Part shown: in pieces, positions 34,214 to 46,991 of the stretch
How the letters are laid out: each line of letters opens with the position of its first letter
Position numbering within the stretch: position 1 is the first letter of the stretch
Assembly (NCBI RefSeq): GCF_029962835.1
Contig: NC_080579.1
Location: forward strand, 83,531,959 to 83,595,958
Length of the DNA stretch: 64,000 nt
Reading direction: 5' to 3'
Source of the DNA: Magnolia sinica
Lineage: Eukaryota > Streptophyta > Magnoliopsida > Magnoliales > Magnoliaceae
Notes under the pieces: generated by a model
The model's database searches: none
Seen by the model: the letters and a program-made list of their open reading frames with translations, nothing else
What the model was told of the DNA's origin: nothing
Position numbers and translations under genes: made by a program

Positions 34214-36571
34214 ATGTCGTCTGACCTGAAAACCGTTCGGGGTTATGATGACGACTCCGAATTGGGGAGTTCTGATAATGGGAGGGGGGCCTCGGAGGGA
34301 CCCTTTGAAGCTGTTCCCTTGTCCCCCCGCCTCGAAGACAGAAGGAGGCGGGGGCTCGGACCCTTCGAGCCGGTAAGAAGAAAGCCACCCGAGCCACCCA
34401 GGCCACGACTACCGAGGTCATCGAGATGCCAGTTAGCAGGCGGGCTTCGGAAGTGGTCCCGGGAGGCTCTGTACTATCAGAGTCTCAAATGGGGTGGATC
34501 TGCTCGGAGTTTCAAATTCCAGACTCCGTGCGGATAAGGACCCCAGAGCCTCTTGATACTGCTGGCGCGCCTTCTGAGGGAGAAGTTGTCATTTTCCTCT
34601 GTGCACTGCAATGTGGAGTCCGACTTCCTTTGCATCCTTTCGTCTGAGCCATCACCACCTACCTCGGCTAGCTCCTGGGCAGTTCACCCCCAATGCTTGG
34701 ATGGTGTTAATTTCTTCCTACATCATCTGACGTCAAGTCGGGAATCCAGAGCTGACCCCAGAAGAGCTGATAAGCTTGTACCTGGTCAAGCATGACAGTC
34801 AAGAACCATGATACTACTTTGCGACCCGAGGTGGCAAAGGATCGGGGTTGGTGATGAATCTTCCGTCTTCCAACAAGGACTGGAAGAACAAGTGGTTTTG
34901 CACTGCAGGTGAGTGGGAGGCGCCAGTGGCAGAGCTCGGGACCCTGATGACTCGGGTCCCCACCTGATTCTTAAAACCAGGTCGGACTTTTAGCATTTTT
35001 CTTCCCTTCACCTCTTTTACTTACTCTGGTCTGACTGAAGCTCTCTTTTATCCTTTTAGATTTCCCGAGGGGCACGCCACTCCTCACCTTGGACCAGAAA
35101 AACCGCGCTGCTAAGGCTAAGGCGCGATCGGGAGAGCTTCACTCTTGGTCGGACCTGATCACGGCCGCCAACCTTCACTGGTCTGGGATTTGTAAGTCCC
35201 CGCCTCTCCCGACATCCTTCAGTAAGTTTCTCTTCTGTCTCCTTCTGGAGAGGTCAAAGCTTATTCGTTTCGTTAGTTGAGTAATTATCCTCTACGCAGG
35301 CATGGCCGAGGCATCTGTTTCTCGGAGGAGGAAAGCTTCCTCAATGGTAGAGGAGATATTGAGGGCCGAGCCCCGGATGAAGACAATCGTCCGGAGACGA
35401 TAGACCGCTCCCCGTGAAGGGGGCCCCTCTGGTCCTGGTCCTATTTTTGCAGCTCCGACTGCAGCTCCCATTGTCGCAGCCTCCGCTGTGGTGCCCGTCG
35501 AGACCCGGGTCCTAGCAATCATTGTTCCGACTCCGGTAACCATAACTCTTTCAGCAGCAACCATAACTCATTCCCTTCCTCCTACCGCCATTCCCCCATT
35601 GAGGAGGCTCGTCTTAAAGCCCCCTGCATAGCAATCCCCTCATCGTCTGAGCGGGAGGAGGCCGTTCGGATGGCCGATGCCATGATCTGAATGATATCGG
35701 GGCCGAGGCTCAGGCCTCGGCTGGTAGTAGGATTGAAGCCGGGGAAGAGGCAGGCTTGACCCAAGTGGAGACGAGCGACGGGCGGTTCGAACCGGGCTAC
35801 CACTTGTCTTGTCTGACACCTTGGGTTGCCAAACATGCCCTAGAGGAGGATATATCCCACCTCCTCAGCAAGTCGGACAGCTCCTTCTTGAATGACATGG
35901 CTTCCGTATTTTATACGGTATTTATATCAACTTTCCTCACCTTTTTATACTTAACGCTTTTGAGTGCTGATTCTCTTGTTTTTGTTCAGTCTGTCCCGAA
36001 GCTCCTTTAGGCTCGGGAGAGGGCGCGGGAGTTAGAAAAGAGAGAGGCTGAGGTGGAGGCCCTCAAGATCAAAGTGGAGATCTTATGGAATGAAGCCACT
36101 TCCCTCCGATTAGAGCGAGATGAGCTATGCTGACAGCTTGAGGAAGGGAGAGTTCGGGAGAGCCAGCTTCAGGGAGTTTTGGGAGACCTCGAAGCTCGAT
36201 GCGGCGATACTACAGCTGAGCTAACCCATGTCAAGGCTTTGGCAGACTCTCTCGCAAAGGAGAATGCCCGATTAGGTGAAGTCCTGGAGCAAACCAAGGT
36301 CGAGGCGGTGGAAGAGCGAAGCCGAGCTGTCTCTCAAGCAATGGAGGCTCAGCCGGCTGAAGACGAGGCCTCCCTGGCTGTAACGGTGGCAGCGGTGGTG
36401 GACGCCTTTAAGGCCTCAAAGGAGAGGGAAGCCGAAGTTACCAAGTTTTATAACTGCGGCTTCGATGCTTGCATTGAGGCGGTCCAGGACTTGTATCCGG
36501 ACCTTAGCCTTGAACATTTATGGTCTGAAGATGCTAAAGAGAAGCCTGTGGAGGACGTCCACCCGGATTAA
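34214..36571 (+). pseudogene. Antisense extra ORF of Tat element (fossil)
   Basis: Lies between pol and the 3' LTR on the strand opposite to gag-pol. Recognisable parts, in order, are an acidic/proline-rich start, a region with LPLHPF and NLPSSNKDWKNKWFC-like words typical of the 'putative gypsy type transposon' domain (Pfam Transposase_28, from memory), and a C-terminal coiled coil (about 36020-36330) followed by FYNCGFDACIEAVQDLYPDL. Such antisense ORFs are known in Grande and Retand and are thought to be spliced. The copy is broken. Its function is unknown in the family. Confidence 0.7.
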
Positions 36572-37675
36572 GCCCCCAATTCCCAAGCCCCTCTGAATGC
36601 ATAGTTTTCCATATATCTTTTTCAGGAACTTGATAACTTTTTGTGAATGTCGTGGTGGATTTAATTTTTGACTCTTCGGATGATGATGATTTTTGACCCT
36701 TTAGAAAGGGTGCTCGGATGACTATTTTTATACATGTTAATTTGTAGTTACTTTTTCGACGTTGGCTGTTAATTGTTGGTTGCTGAACTAATCCGTTGAC
36801 AGGTCAGTTTATTTCTGGGCATGGCCGAGCCGACTCCTTGACGGGCAGGCCCTTTCCAATGCCGTCTTGTAGAATTCTCAAGCTTTTATATCCTGATCAT
36901 TGTTTGAGTTCGAACCCCTAAGGGGTTGACTCGTCCCACGAATGGCGAGAAACCTCCGCTCCAGTCGTTAGTCAGGTGACGGGCCGATTCCTCCACTGGG
37001 GAGTCGGGTCATCTTTTAGCTTTTCCCCTGATTTAGAGGGGATGCCTTGTCGAGTTTTCGTGGGGTTACGCTCTAACCCCTTCTTTAAGGGATTAGCTCG
37101 TCCAATCCGCCTCTACATATGAGAGACAACTTTTCCTTAGTAGATAATTCGTTCATATAGATAAGAAGAGGAGAATTTTATTAAGAGCCTTAAAGGCTTG
37201 TCGCTTGAAGGCATACATTTGTTGAGAGCCTTAAAGGCTATTTCGTCATGGATAGCAAACTTTTAGGTGCTCAGCGTTCCAGGGGTGGGGGAATTGACGG
37301 CCCTCGAGGTCTTCTAAGTGGTAGGAGCCCGGTTTGGTCGACCGAACGACCCGGTAGGGCCCTTCCCAGTTAGGTCCGAGTGTCCCAGCCCCTGCCTCAG
37401 CGGTGTTCTAGAATACTCGGCGAAGGCCGTCTGGTCTTGACTTTTGAATTGTAGAATCGTGCAACCTGTTGATGCCGAACTGCGACTCGAAGCCTTGAGA
37501 TGTCTCTGACTTCTTCGAGCAAATCCAGGTTAGCCGCAATCTGCTCGGAGTTCTGGTTTTATTTGTAACTCTTAACCCGAGCCGCAGGGATGCCAATTTC
37601 AACTGACACCATCGCCTCCGAGCCATAAGAGAGCGAGAATGGACTTTCTCCAGTTGAGGACTGAGTTATGGTCCT

Positions 37676-40600
37676 TTAGGCCCAAAGAACGAATGGGAGT
37701 TCCTTGGCCGAGCTGCCTTTTGCTTTTTTCAACTTCGTTTTAAGATGGTGCTTGATAACTTTATTAACTGCCTCCACCTGTCCATTGGACTGGGGGTGTC
37801 GAGGAGAAGAGTACGCATTTGTGATACAGAGCTCTTTGACACATGCTTCTGAACTTATCGTTGTCGAACTGTTAACCATTGTCTGATACAATGGTTCGCG
37901 GAATCCCAAACCGACAGATAATATTTTTCCAGACAAAGTCAATCACCTTCTATTCTGTGATTTTAGCAACAGACTCGGCCTCGGCCCACTTGGTGAAGTA
38001 GTCGACTGCAACGATGACGAACTTGACTTGCCCTTTTTCTGTAAGAAGAGGGCCGATGATGTCGATTCCCCACTGAGCGAACGGTCAGGGACCGCTCATG
38101 AGAATCATTTCTTCTGTGGGTTGCCTCAGCACGACTGTAAAGTGTTAGCATTTGTCGCATTTCTGAACGTAGTTATTAGAATCCTCCTTTATAGTCGGCC
38201 AGAAATATCCTTGTTGGAGTATCTTCAAGGCCAAGGCTCGGCTGCCAGAATGGTTTCCGCAAATTCCTTCGTGAATCTTCCGAATGACATATTCTGCCTC
38301 ATCGGGTCGGAGACACCTGAGGTAGGGCTAAGAATGCCCTTTTTTATATAGGATACCGTCCAGGATGACGTATCGTGTTGCTCGGACTCTCAGTTGCTTG
38401 GCTTCCAATCTATTCGAGGGGATCTCACCAGACGTGAGGTAGTTAAAGATCGGGTCCATCCAGCTCGGAGTAGCACACACTGGATTGACTTCCTTCTTCT
38501 CTGCCTTGTCGATGCTCGGATGTTTTATGAATTCAATGGGGATGACACGCGGGATCTTCCCTTCTATGGCCGAGGCGAGCCTCGCTAGGGCGTCGGCCCA
38601 TGAATTTTCCGCTCTCGGGATCTGATGGATAGTGCAAGTCTAATTTTTTTTTATCAATTTCCTCGCCTTGTCGAGATAAGCGATCATCCTTGTCTCATTG
38701 GCTTCATATTTGGTAAAAATGTGGTTTACCACCAGCTGTGAGTCACATCGAACCTGGAGAGACTGAACACCCAGACTCGCCGCCAATCTGAGTCCAGCTA
38801 GTAAAGCCTCGTACTCCGCTTCATTGTTCAAGGCCTTGAACCCGAGTCTGATCGCGTATTGGATAGTCATGGAATCAGGTGCGATCAATACGATTTCGGC
38901 CCCGGCTCCTTTGATATTGGACGACCCGTCCACATAGAGAACTCATCCCGGGTCCGATATCGCCTTTTGGTCATCTAGGGGGATAGGTGGAGTCATTTCG
39001 ACTTCCGTACTGATCTCTTCTGCGCTCGAAATGGTGAATTCGACAATGAAGTCGGCCACAGCTTGTCCCTTGATTGTTGTCATTGGATGAAACTGGATGT
39101 CGAACTCACCAAGTTCGACGGCCCACTTGGTCATCCGACCTAAAACCTCAGTCCTCTGAAGAACTTGTCTGAGAGGGGAGTCGGTTAACACAACTATGGA
39201 AAGAGCTTGGAAGTATGGACGTAACCTCCGAACTGAAACGACGAGGTTAAGTGCTAGCTTCTCCAAGGGCGGATATCTTATTTCTGTAGGTACCATAGCC
39301 TTGCTCACGTAATATACGGGGTGTTGCTTGCCTTCAACCTCTCTGATCAGGGCTGAGCTAACGGCCGAGGCCGAGACCGCGAGGTAGAGGAACAAGGGCT
39401 CACATTCTTCAGGCTTGGATAACAGCGGGGGTGAGCCCAGATATTGTTTCAGTTGTTGGAAGGCTTGTTCGCACTCTGTCATCCACTCTGCCTTCTTATG
39501 ACCCCTAACTGTTGGAAGAAGAGGAGGCATTTATCTGTTGCTCTGGATATGAACCGTCCGAGCACCGCGACTCGCCCTGTGAGGCATTGTATTTCCTTGA
39601 CAGTCTGAGGCGAACTCATGTCGAGGAGTGCTTTGATCTTGTTGGGGTTCGCCTCGATGCCTCTCTGACTGACCTGAAACCTAAAGAATTTTCCTGAGCT
39701 GACTCCGAAAGCGCACTTCGTGGGATTCAACTTCATTTGGTATTCTCGAAGGACGGTGAACGTTTCTTCGAGATCCGTCAGGTGATCAGACACCTTAATA
39801 CTTTTTACCAACATGTCGTCGATGTATACTTCCATGGTATGCCCGATCTACTTGGCGAATATCTGATTCACTAGTCTTTGATACGTAGCCCCAGCATTCT
39901 TTAGGCCAAATGGCATGACCCGGTAATAGTAGAGCCCCTTGTTCATGACAAAGGTAGTCTTCTGCCTGTCAGGTGGATGCATTGCGATCTGGTTGTACCC
40001 AGAGTATAAGTCCAAGAAAGAGAGTAATTCGTGTCCCGCCGTGCTGTCCACCAGCTGATCGATCTGAGGCAACAAGAAACTATCTTTTGGACGCGTCTCG
40101 TTTAGATCCGAGTAGTTTGCATAAACCTGCCATTTCCCGTTGGCCTTCTTGACGAGGACTACATTCGCGATCCATTCGGGGTAGTATACCTCATCTATGA
40201 AACCAACATCGAGCAAGATGGAGACCTCGTCGGCAATGGCCTCGTACCGCTCGGCATCGAATGGTCTTCTTTTTTGTTTTAACGGTTTATGGTTTGGGTC
40301 CACGTTCAGCCTATGGACCAAGACATCAGGAGAGATCCCCGGCATGTCTGTGTGTGACCATGCAAAGATGTCCCTATGCTGCCGCAGGAAAGTTAGTATT
40401 TCAGACCACTGCTCAGGGTTCAGTGAAGTTCCGAGCTAGACAGTCCTGCTCGGATCTGTCTCATCGAGCGATAGTTTCTCCAGATCTTCTATGGAAGATT
40501 CTTCCGCGGGGTCCTCTGTGGTCCAGCATGTTGATGGTAAGTGTTTGCTTGACCGACCCCTTCTTGACTGCTATAGTATAATATCTCCGAGCCTCGCGTT

Positions 40601-41100
40601 GATCACCTCAGAGATATCCTATCCCATCCTCGGCAGGGAATTTCATCATCAGATGATAGGTGGAGACAACCGCTCTCTTTTTGTTGAGGGAAGGTCAGCC
40701 CAAAATGACGTTATATACCAATGGTACGTTGACAACTAAGAAGTCCACCATAAGGGTGACTTAGTGCTGCCCTTCTCCCGCAGTCACAGGGAGCGAAATG
40801 GCTCCTTCGGTGATTACTCTTTCTCCGGCAAAGCTGTGCAGGGGGTCTTCACAGGTCTGAGGTGGGACCATGGTATCCCCATTCTTTCAAAGGCTTCGGA
40901 ATAGATCACGTCGCCCGAGCTCCCGGTGTCAACTAGGATGCGGTATACCTTGCCGTTCACTATGGTCAAAATAACTACTAGGGTATTATCATACGGATGC
41001 TCGATTCCGCGTGCATCTTCTTCTATGAAAGTCAGAGTGCATGGGCTGACCCGAAGTTCCTTGCTATGCCGCTTAGTCAAGTGGACGTAATGCTCCAATT
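37676..41100 (-). pseudogene. pol region of Tat element (fossil)
   Basis: Read on the minus strand: protease (about 41100-40810, with the LVDTGSSGDVIY active-site motif), reverse transcriptase (about 40345-39480, with MEVYIDDMLVKS), RNase H (about 39530-38940), a second archaeal-type RNase H (about 38930-38640, starting MDGSSNIKGAGAEIVL) and integrase (about 38160-37680, with YSSPRHPQSNGQVEAVNKVI). The region is broken. Confidence 0.88.
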
Positions 41101-41255
41101 CAGACTTCCGAGAGTGGGCTTTCCATGCCCTATTTGAATTTCCACCACTGGATGAGCCCCTGAAGATGGTGCGGATTTTGGTGGGCTCTTCCGTAGTAGT
41201 GTTCGACTACTCTTGTTCTCTCTTCTTTTCAAGCAGCTTTTCCTTCTTTGGTATA

Positions 41256-42660
41256 TCAGCGCAGGTGCCCTTTCCGAACAAGGGTCTCGATTTCATCTTT
41301 GAGATCTACACAGTCCGCCGTGTTATGACCGTGATCTCGGTGAAAACGACAGTACTTACGCTTGTCTCGATGATCCGGGTCGTCTCTCTTACAGATAGGC
41401 CAATTCATCAGCTTTTCTCCTCTGATGTCCAATAGAATCTGCTCGGTGGATGTGTCAAGGAGGGTGTAGGAACGAAACTTTCCCTCCGGCCTTCTGTTCG
41501 GGTGACGATCGCGAGGGGTGCGGTCGTCGGGTCTTTTGTTGGACTGTTGGGATTCCTCGTTCTTAGGTCTCTTCCCTTTACCATTCGGCTCAGCCACTTG
41601 GACACTTTTGCGGGCATTGGAGAATTCTTTCGTGTTGGTATATTTCTGAGCTCTGGTAACGAGTTCGACCAACGTCTTTGGTGGATTCTTTCCGATGGAG
41701 AAGGTGAATTTTCTTTCTTTTAAGCCGCTGAACACAGCAGCGAGCGTCATTTTGTCATCGTAATCTTCTATCAGCAGTTCTTCCTCATTGAAGCGAGCGA
41801 TATAGTCTTTTGACGACTCCTTCGGCTCCTGCTTGACGGCAAACAACTGAGTATTGGGGTTTCGACTTCTCTTACCACTTATGAATTGGGTAAGGAATAG
41901 TCGACTCAACTCTGCGAAGGAACTGATGGAATTTAGTTTGAGCTGTCGGTACCAACTCTAAGTGGAACTCGTGAGCGTGATCGAGAACCCTCAGCACATC
42001 ATAGCATCCATCGCCGTCTGGATCTGCATCCACGAGCGATAGGCTTCCACATGTTCAAATGGGTCTCTGGACCTAGAGTATTGGATGACTGAAGGTATCT
42101 GGAACCTCTGAGGTATCACCTCATTCATGATTTTCGAGGTGAAGAGATGCTCGGTCTCTTCCATCATTGCCTGGACGGTGGCGGGATCTGATGTTGGCTG
42201 TTGTTTCTTTTTCAGGGCTAGAAATTTGTCATTGAGCTCCGCGAACCGTTTCTCCCAAGGGTCCTTATTTTTCGCCACGATTTCTTGGGTGTTTTCTATC
42301 TCTGGTGTTCTCCTTTTCCTTCTCCGTTCTAACCAATGACGGAGGTCCGTTGGTGTTAGGGCCGAAGTGATCGAAGCATTAGTTGGAGCTCTAGTGGCCG
42401 TGTTCTGAGCCGAGATTCAGTTTTGGGTCGGAAGAGGATTCTGACCCGAAACTCGTGTCTGGGGGTGTTGAGGCGCCTCGTGCCTAGTACTCCTTAGTGG
42501 GGAGTGAGCTTCCACAACAAGACCGATCGGCTCGGGAGCAGGGTTTTCCCGAGTTGGGCGCAGTTGCGGCTCCTGTTGTTGCTTCATCCGGTTTACTTCG
42601 TCACGCAGGGCCTGTATCTCGTTCTGCATGGCTCGATACTTACTAGCCCGATTGCGAGAA
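41256..42660 (-). pseudogene. gag region of Tat element (fossil)
   Basis: Minus strand. Contains a coiled-coil start (MQNEIQALRDEVNRMKQQQE), the FTSKIMNEVIPQRFQIPSVI region, a retrotransposon-gag segment (ESSKDYIARFNEEELLIEDY) and a zinc-knuckle-like CRFHRDHGHNTADC. The layout is typical of Tat Gag. Broken. Confidence 0.85.
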
Positions 42661-42802
42661 CGCTAGGAGGGCCCCGGGGCCGATTCTGCATGAAGTAATG
42701 AGGAGGAGCGAGTCTGTTCATTTGGCTCTGGCTCCGCGGCTACTGTTTTCTTCTTTCCTCTAACTATTATGCTCGAGAGCAAGAACCTGACCTTTTGTAT
42801 CA

Positions 42803-42820
42803 GATTCCCACAGACGGTGC
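42803..42820 (-). promoter_or_regulatory. Probable primer-binding site of Tat element
   Basis: On the minus strand, TGGCACCGTCTGTGGGAA lies seven bases inside the 5' LTR. It closely resembles the TGGCGCCGTCTGTGGGAA site common in plant gypsy elements. The tRNA was not assigned. Confidence 0.7.
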
Positions 42821-42826
42821 CAAAAA

Positions 42827-43616
42827 TGTTGAAGTCAAAATCTGGATCACCTTCCACTCCATGTGGCGAACCTTCGACGAATCCTGACCCTGCACCAAGG
42901 GTGAGCAAAGGAGACCTTGGCTAAGCCAGGGGACCCTCCGATACCTAAGTTAGGTCAAAAGAATCCGAGTCTAAGTTGAAAGGTAAAGGGAGAGTGCAAG
43001 ATCTTGCGTACCTGTAACAATGAGGTCTTATTGTATTTATACCTAACTGTTGGATGGTCTAGGTCCGTTAATCTCGGTACGATTCACTCAATCAGTGTGA
43101 TTTTCGGATCCTGGGGATATTGTACGTAATTCAAGGATCGTGTAGGATATTATGCACTTCATGCGTATCGGCGAGTGAAGTAACCGGCCGCGTCCATTTA
43201 TGGTAGTTTCTAAGCTTAGCTCATGGTGCGCCCACCTCAGGATTCGGCCTCGGCTTGATCCTTCTTGCGGATAAGGTCTCAATCAGAGTGGTTACAAGCC
43301 TTCGTCGAACAGTGGCCGCATTTATAGTCCGAGCCGAGCTGATGGCCTTAGCCTCTTGCCAGTCGGACGTTCCGAACGGTTTTTTCATGAGGTCTGAGTG
43401 GAAGTGTCGGGCCTATTCTATTGAGTTGGATTTCCTCCTATTTTGGTCTTAGATCGTCTCGAGCCGAATCGGTTATTAGTCTCAGAACCGAAGCAACTTT
43501 GCGGCTCATCGGTGAATCCTTCAGTTGTGGGCATCAGATAGGGTAGTCGTCTGTCCAATCGAGTCAGCATGACATCGGCCCTCGGAATTATAAGGGGTTC
43601 GGATCTTCCCATAATA
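42827..43616 (-). repeat. 5' LTR of Tat element (right in window)
   Basis: 790 bp, the partner of 32849-33637. Confidence 0.9.
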
Positions 43617-43689
43617 ATTAAAAAAAAGTTTCTTAAGCTTTGAAATGAGAGGCTAAATCAACCAATATGCCGCATCATGAGACTATTGG

Positions 43690-43872
43690 CCCAAAAAACC
43701 CTTGAAAATGAAGCAAATATAAATCTAAGGAGGCCAGGGCCACCCAAAGTTCCTGAGAGGCACTAGCATGGTTATTTGCCATCCAACTTGTTGATAGGGT
43801 CAAAATTTACTGGAAGACAAGACCACTCAAATATTTAGCTTCATCCTGAACTTTTGCGGCCAATGAAAAGAT
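43690..43872. mobile_element. Mutator-like MITE, left part, interrupted
   Basis: Core words 'tggttatttgccatccaacttgttgatagggtc' and 'agcttcatcctgaacttttgcggcc' run into 44594-44760 ('atggccattcaccactgtttcctg') once the Tourist-like insertion is left out. Confidence 0.65.
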
Positions 43873-43875
43873 TTA

Positions 43876-44590
43876 GGGCCTGTTGGGCAGTGGGATTAGG
43901 TGGGATGGGATTCATCTGGTTCTATGCCAATTTCACCCCATGTTTGGGAAGAATGGAAAAGCTTGGAATTACATTAAATGGAATTGCATTGGGTCCTGTG
44001 CTAATTTTACTTAATGTTATCAAGTTGTGTAGGTCCCCAGGTCCTTGCTATTACCCAGGCGGTGGAATCTAGGAGTTTTAACACCGGGACGAGGGTTCGA
44101 GTACCCACCAGTAGTGAAATCCCACCGCGTGCGTGTGTGAGGCGCGCGCGTGTGGGTGTGTGTATGTGCACATGTGTAAAAAAAAGTTGTGTAGGTACCA
44201 CCATGATGTGTGGGCTATATAACCTCGAGCACGGGCCAAAAAATCCGGTAAATCTAAAGCTCAAGTGGACCCCACCATAGAAAGCAACGGAGATTGAATA
44301 CTCACCGTTGAAAACTTCTTTAGGGCCACATATGTTTTGGATCTACCTCATTTTTAGGCCTATGCCATCAAATGAGGTTACAAAACAAGTGAACGGTTTA
44401 GATATAACACATGTATGTTATTCTCAGTAATTTCAAATGATGGTGAGTATATACATTCAGGTATTATCAACAAAGCATGACATTAATCTCATCCCATGGC
44501 AATAGAAGACAATCCTTCCATGGGTGATAATTATGTTTTTTGAATCTCATCCCACCGATTCCCTTCTAATCCCACCGCCCAAACAGGCCC
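43876..44590. mobile_element. Tourist-like (PIF/Harbinger) MITE
   Basis: Left end GGGCCTGTTGGGCAGTGGGA; inverse of right end GGGCCTGTTTGGGCGGTGGG. The 3-bp duplication TTA lies at 43873-43875 and 44591-44593, as expected for PIF/Harbinger. Sister copy at 47047-47644. This copy is longer because a SINE sits inside it. Confidence 0.85.
44035..44184 (+). mobile_element. tRNA-derived SINE
   Basis: A segment of about 150 bp absent from the sister MITE at 47047-47644. It carries a tRNA B-box-like GGTTCGAGTACCC (44094-44106) and ends in a short A-tail. It is flanked by the 12-bp direct repeat AGTTGTGTAGGT (44023-44034 and 44185-44196). A clear A box was not seen. The interior also has a GT/GC-rich stretch. 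Confidence 0.8.
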
Positions 44591-44593
44591 TTA

Positions 44594-44760
44594 ATGGCCA
44601 TTCACCACTGTTTCCTGTCGTGTGGTCCATGTAAGATTTATATCTGCTTCATTTTTGGGATCATGCAATACAATCAACTGTGAAAACAGATGGACCGTGT
44701 GTATGTAGGACACGTACATCACCATAAACCTCATAACTGAGGATCGACCGAAGCCGTACC
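44594..44760. mobile_element. Mutator-like MITE, right part
   Basis: Continuation of 43690-43872, with 'cctgtcgtgtggtccatg', 'gatttatatctgcttcatttttggg' and the closing 'gacacgtacatcacc'. Confidence 0.6.
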
Positions 44761-45084
44761 CAGTGTTACCATGGCAGTTTACGAAACTACTAATAACTTT
44801 ATCTGACTGCATGCAATATACGTTCCACACCCGGCCAGTAAATAACTTCCATTCCATCACGTTCATGTAACGTTTTATCCCTCCAATAAATAAGGTTGAA
44901 CATAAAGATAACCTGGTGCTCCATCCATTCATCATGCATGCTATACTATTGAAAATAATTTCTAGCCATAGACATATTGAATGGATAAAATTTGTGAGAC
45001 TCATCGTGTGAACGGTCTAGATCAACGTACCATCAGTTTCACAATTCTAACAACCTAATAAAATTGATGCACTAGAACATGCTA

Positions 45085-45533
45085 TATGAGTCAGATTGTC
45101 TACCGACTCTACAGGACAGTCCTTTGTGGGCCCACTGTGATATATTTGTTTTATCCCCCAGGTCCATCTATTTTTCTATCTAAATTTCACCCATTAAAAA
45201 CTTCCTAAGGCCGGCTGTAATATTTATTTTCCATCCATTCCGTATATTAGGTCACTCAGTCCTGGACAAAAGTAAAACACAAATATCAGCTTCATTAGAA
45301 ACTTTTGTAGCCTCGAGAAGTTTTTAGTAGCGGGCATTCAATCACTGCTATTTCTTGTGGTGTGCTCCAGATGAGATTTGGATAGGCATCATTTTTAGAA
45401 TCATCTCCTAAAATAAACTTGAAAATTGTATGGACGGGATGGATAAAAAACGTATATCATGGTGAGGTCCACAGAGCACCGTCCAGTAGACACTGGCTAG
45501 TGACAGCTTCGGTGTGCAATCCACCTCCCATAT
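45085..45533. mobile_element. Mutator-like MITE copy
   Basis: The right-end inverse starts GGGAGGTGGATTGCACACCG and continues into 'gtgctctgtgg'. The interior has the full set of core words in order. The left end near 45085 ('gtcagattgtctaccgact') matches only loosely. No target duplication found. Confidence 0.65.
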
Positions 45534-45936
45534 AGGGCCGGCCACGAATATCAGTTTACTGGATTCAATAATCTTACTTTATTATTTTGAGTGGGCCAGA
45601 TATGGTATTACAATATCCAACGTATTTACAGCCCTAGAAAAGTGCCTAGCTCTCCTACTTTACTTATTAAAGTAGGGAATTAGATTCCTTGGGTGGGCCA
45701 CAACATGCTAGAAAATAAAGAAAAAAAGTGTAGCACACGTGGGCACTGGTGCCAGTACGACAAATGAAGATATTGTCAAAAAATATATGAGATGATATTA
45801 TCGTAATATTTTTAAAAAGATATTGTCAAAAAATCATTAGATGATATTATCGTGATATTTTTAAAATCTCATCAAATATTAAAATAATAAAATTACGTTA
45901 TTAACTAAAAAAGTAAAATATTAGTGAATTCCTTAG

Positions 45937-45967
<31 letters not shown>

Positions 45968-46255
45968 AAATTAATAACTTAAAATAAATATTTTTTTATT
46001 TTTGATGAGATTTTTTTGATAATTTAAAATAAATCTCAAAATTTGAAAATCTCTCTGTGAAATTTTCCACGCTGAGAAATTGCCGAGCACGAGATTGTCA
46101 CAGCTTGTGCCTGCGATTGGATGGCCTGGTCCCACACGCGCGTATAATTCCATACATTCCGGCGAAAAATGCTGAAGATTCTGACTTGAGATCCAACTTC
46201 TTAGAAAAGGTCTGCTAAATGACCAAAATACCCTTGCTGGGCAACGGGTGGAAAA
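45534..46255. other. Intergenic DNA, no gene recognised
   Basis: A direct repeat 'agatattgtcaaaaaat..atgatattatcgt' (about 45768-45868), a GT/AT microsatellite (about 45938-45967), and a gene-free remainder. Confidence 0.5.
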
Positions 46256-46261
46256 ATGCGT

Positions 46262-46945
46262 GATTTTTACGGCTACAAACGGGCCGGGCTGGATAGTCTC
46301 CGCCCGGATTCTGAACTGTTACCGGTCGGGCCGTCGGGCAGGATCTTTTTACTGGCGTGTTTGTTTTTCAAAGAAACGGGAAATACCTGGAAATGGTAAA
46401 TATTACATTTTTACTGCGTTTGAAAATTCATGGGAACTTGTGCTTATTAAATTAGTTCAAAAGATGTAATTTTAATTTTTGAACTGCAAGGTAATACGAA
46501 TGACATATCCATTCCAACAGCCTATTTTATTACAATATTTTGAATATGAGACAAAAAATGAAGAGGATCCAATACTTAAATGGCCCACGCCAAAAGAAAT
46601 AGTAGCCCTATAAAGTTTTAACAATAAGTATACAATTCCCTTTTTTGTATGGCGTGATCCAATGGAGTATTGGATATGCCTCAATTTTTTATTCATGCTA
46701 TGAATTCAACTGGAATAATAGATGAACAGTGTAGATAAGCGAAATGCATCATAGTGGAACTCACATATTTTGTAATATTCTTGATTTTTGTGTCAAAAAG
46801 TAAGTAATCAAATCAGGTAAGTTGTAAATGTAGGGGGAAGTAATTATTACCTTTTCACATTGCATTTGCCATTTCACTGGAAAATCAAACACGCCCTAAA
46901 ATTTTGATTTTTCCAGGCCCGATCCGAGCCCATTTACACCCCTAG
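46262..46945. mobile_element. hAT-like MITE with a nested MITE
   Basis: Outer ends, 'acaaacgggccgggctgg' on the left and the inverse 'gtaaatgggctcggatcggg' on the right, match the common plant hAT-type terminus. Inside, a second pair, GGCGTGTTTGTTTTTC (about 46354) and the inverse GGGCGTGTTTGATTTTCC (near 46897), encloses a segment that itself contains a Mutator-type MITE core (about 46550-46780). Target duplications are not clear. Confidence 0.45.
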
Positions 46946-46991
46946 TATTTTTGTCATAAGGTGCGTTCCAGTGGTACCGGTACCACCTTGA

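Larger units (their letters stand above)
32849..43616 (-). mobile_element. Ty3/gypsy Tat-lineage LTR element
   Basis: 10.77 kb, minus strand. LTRs of 789-790 bp (TGTTATGGG to CTTCAACA in element sense) flank gag, protease, reverse transcriptase, RNase H, a second archaeal-type RNase H and integrase, followed by about 4 kb holding an antisense ORF before the 3' LTR. The second RNase H and the antisense ORF are hallmarks of the Tat lineage (Retand/Grande group). The flanking bases ATAAA and ATTAA suggest a decayed 5-bp duplication. LTRs differ by about 8% by eye (roughly 60 changes), so this copy is several times older than the Tekay-type element. It is broken, with ten or more breaks. Confidence 0.9.
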
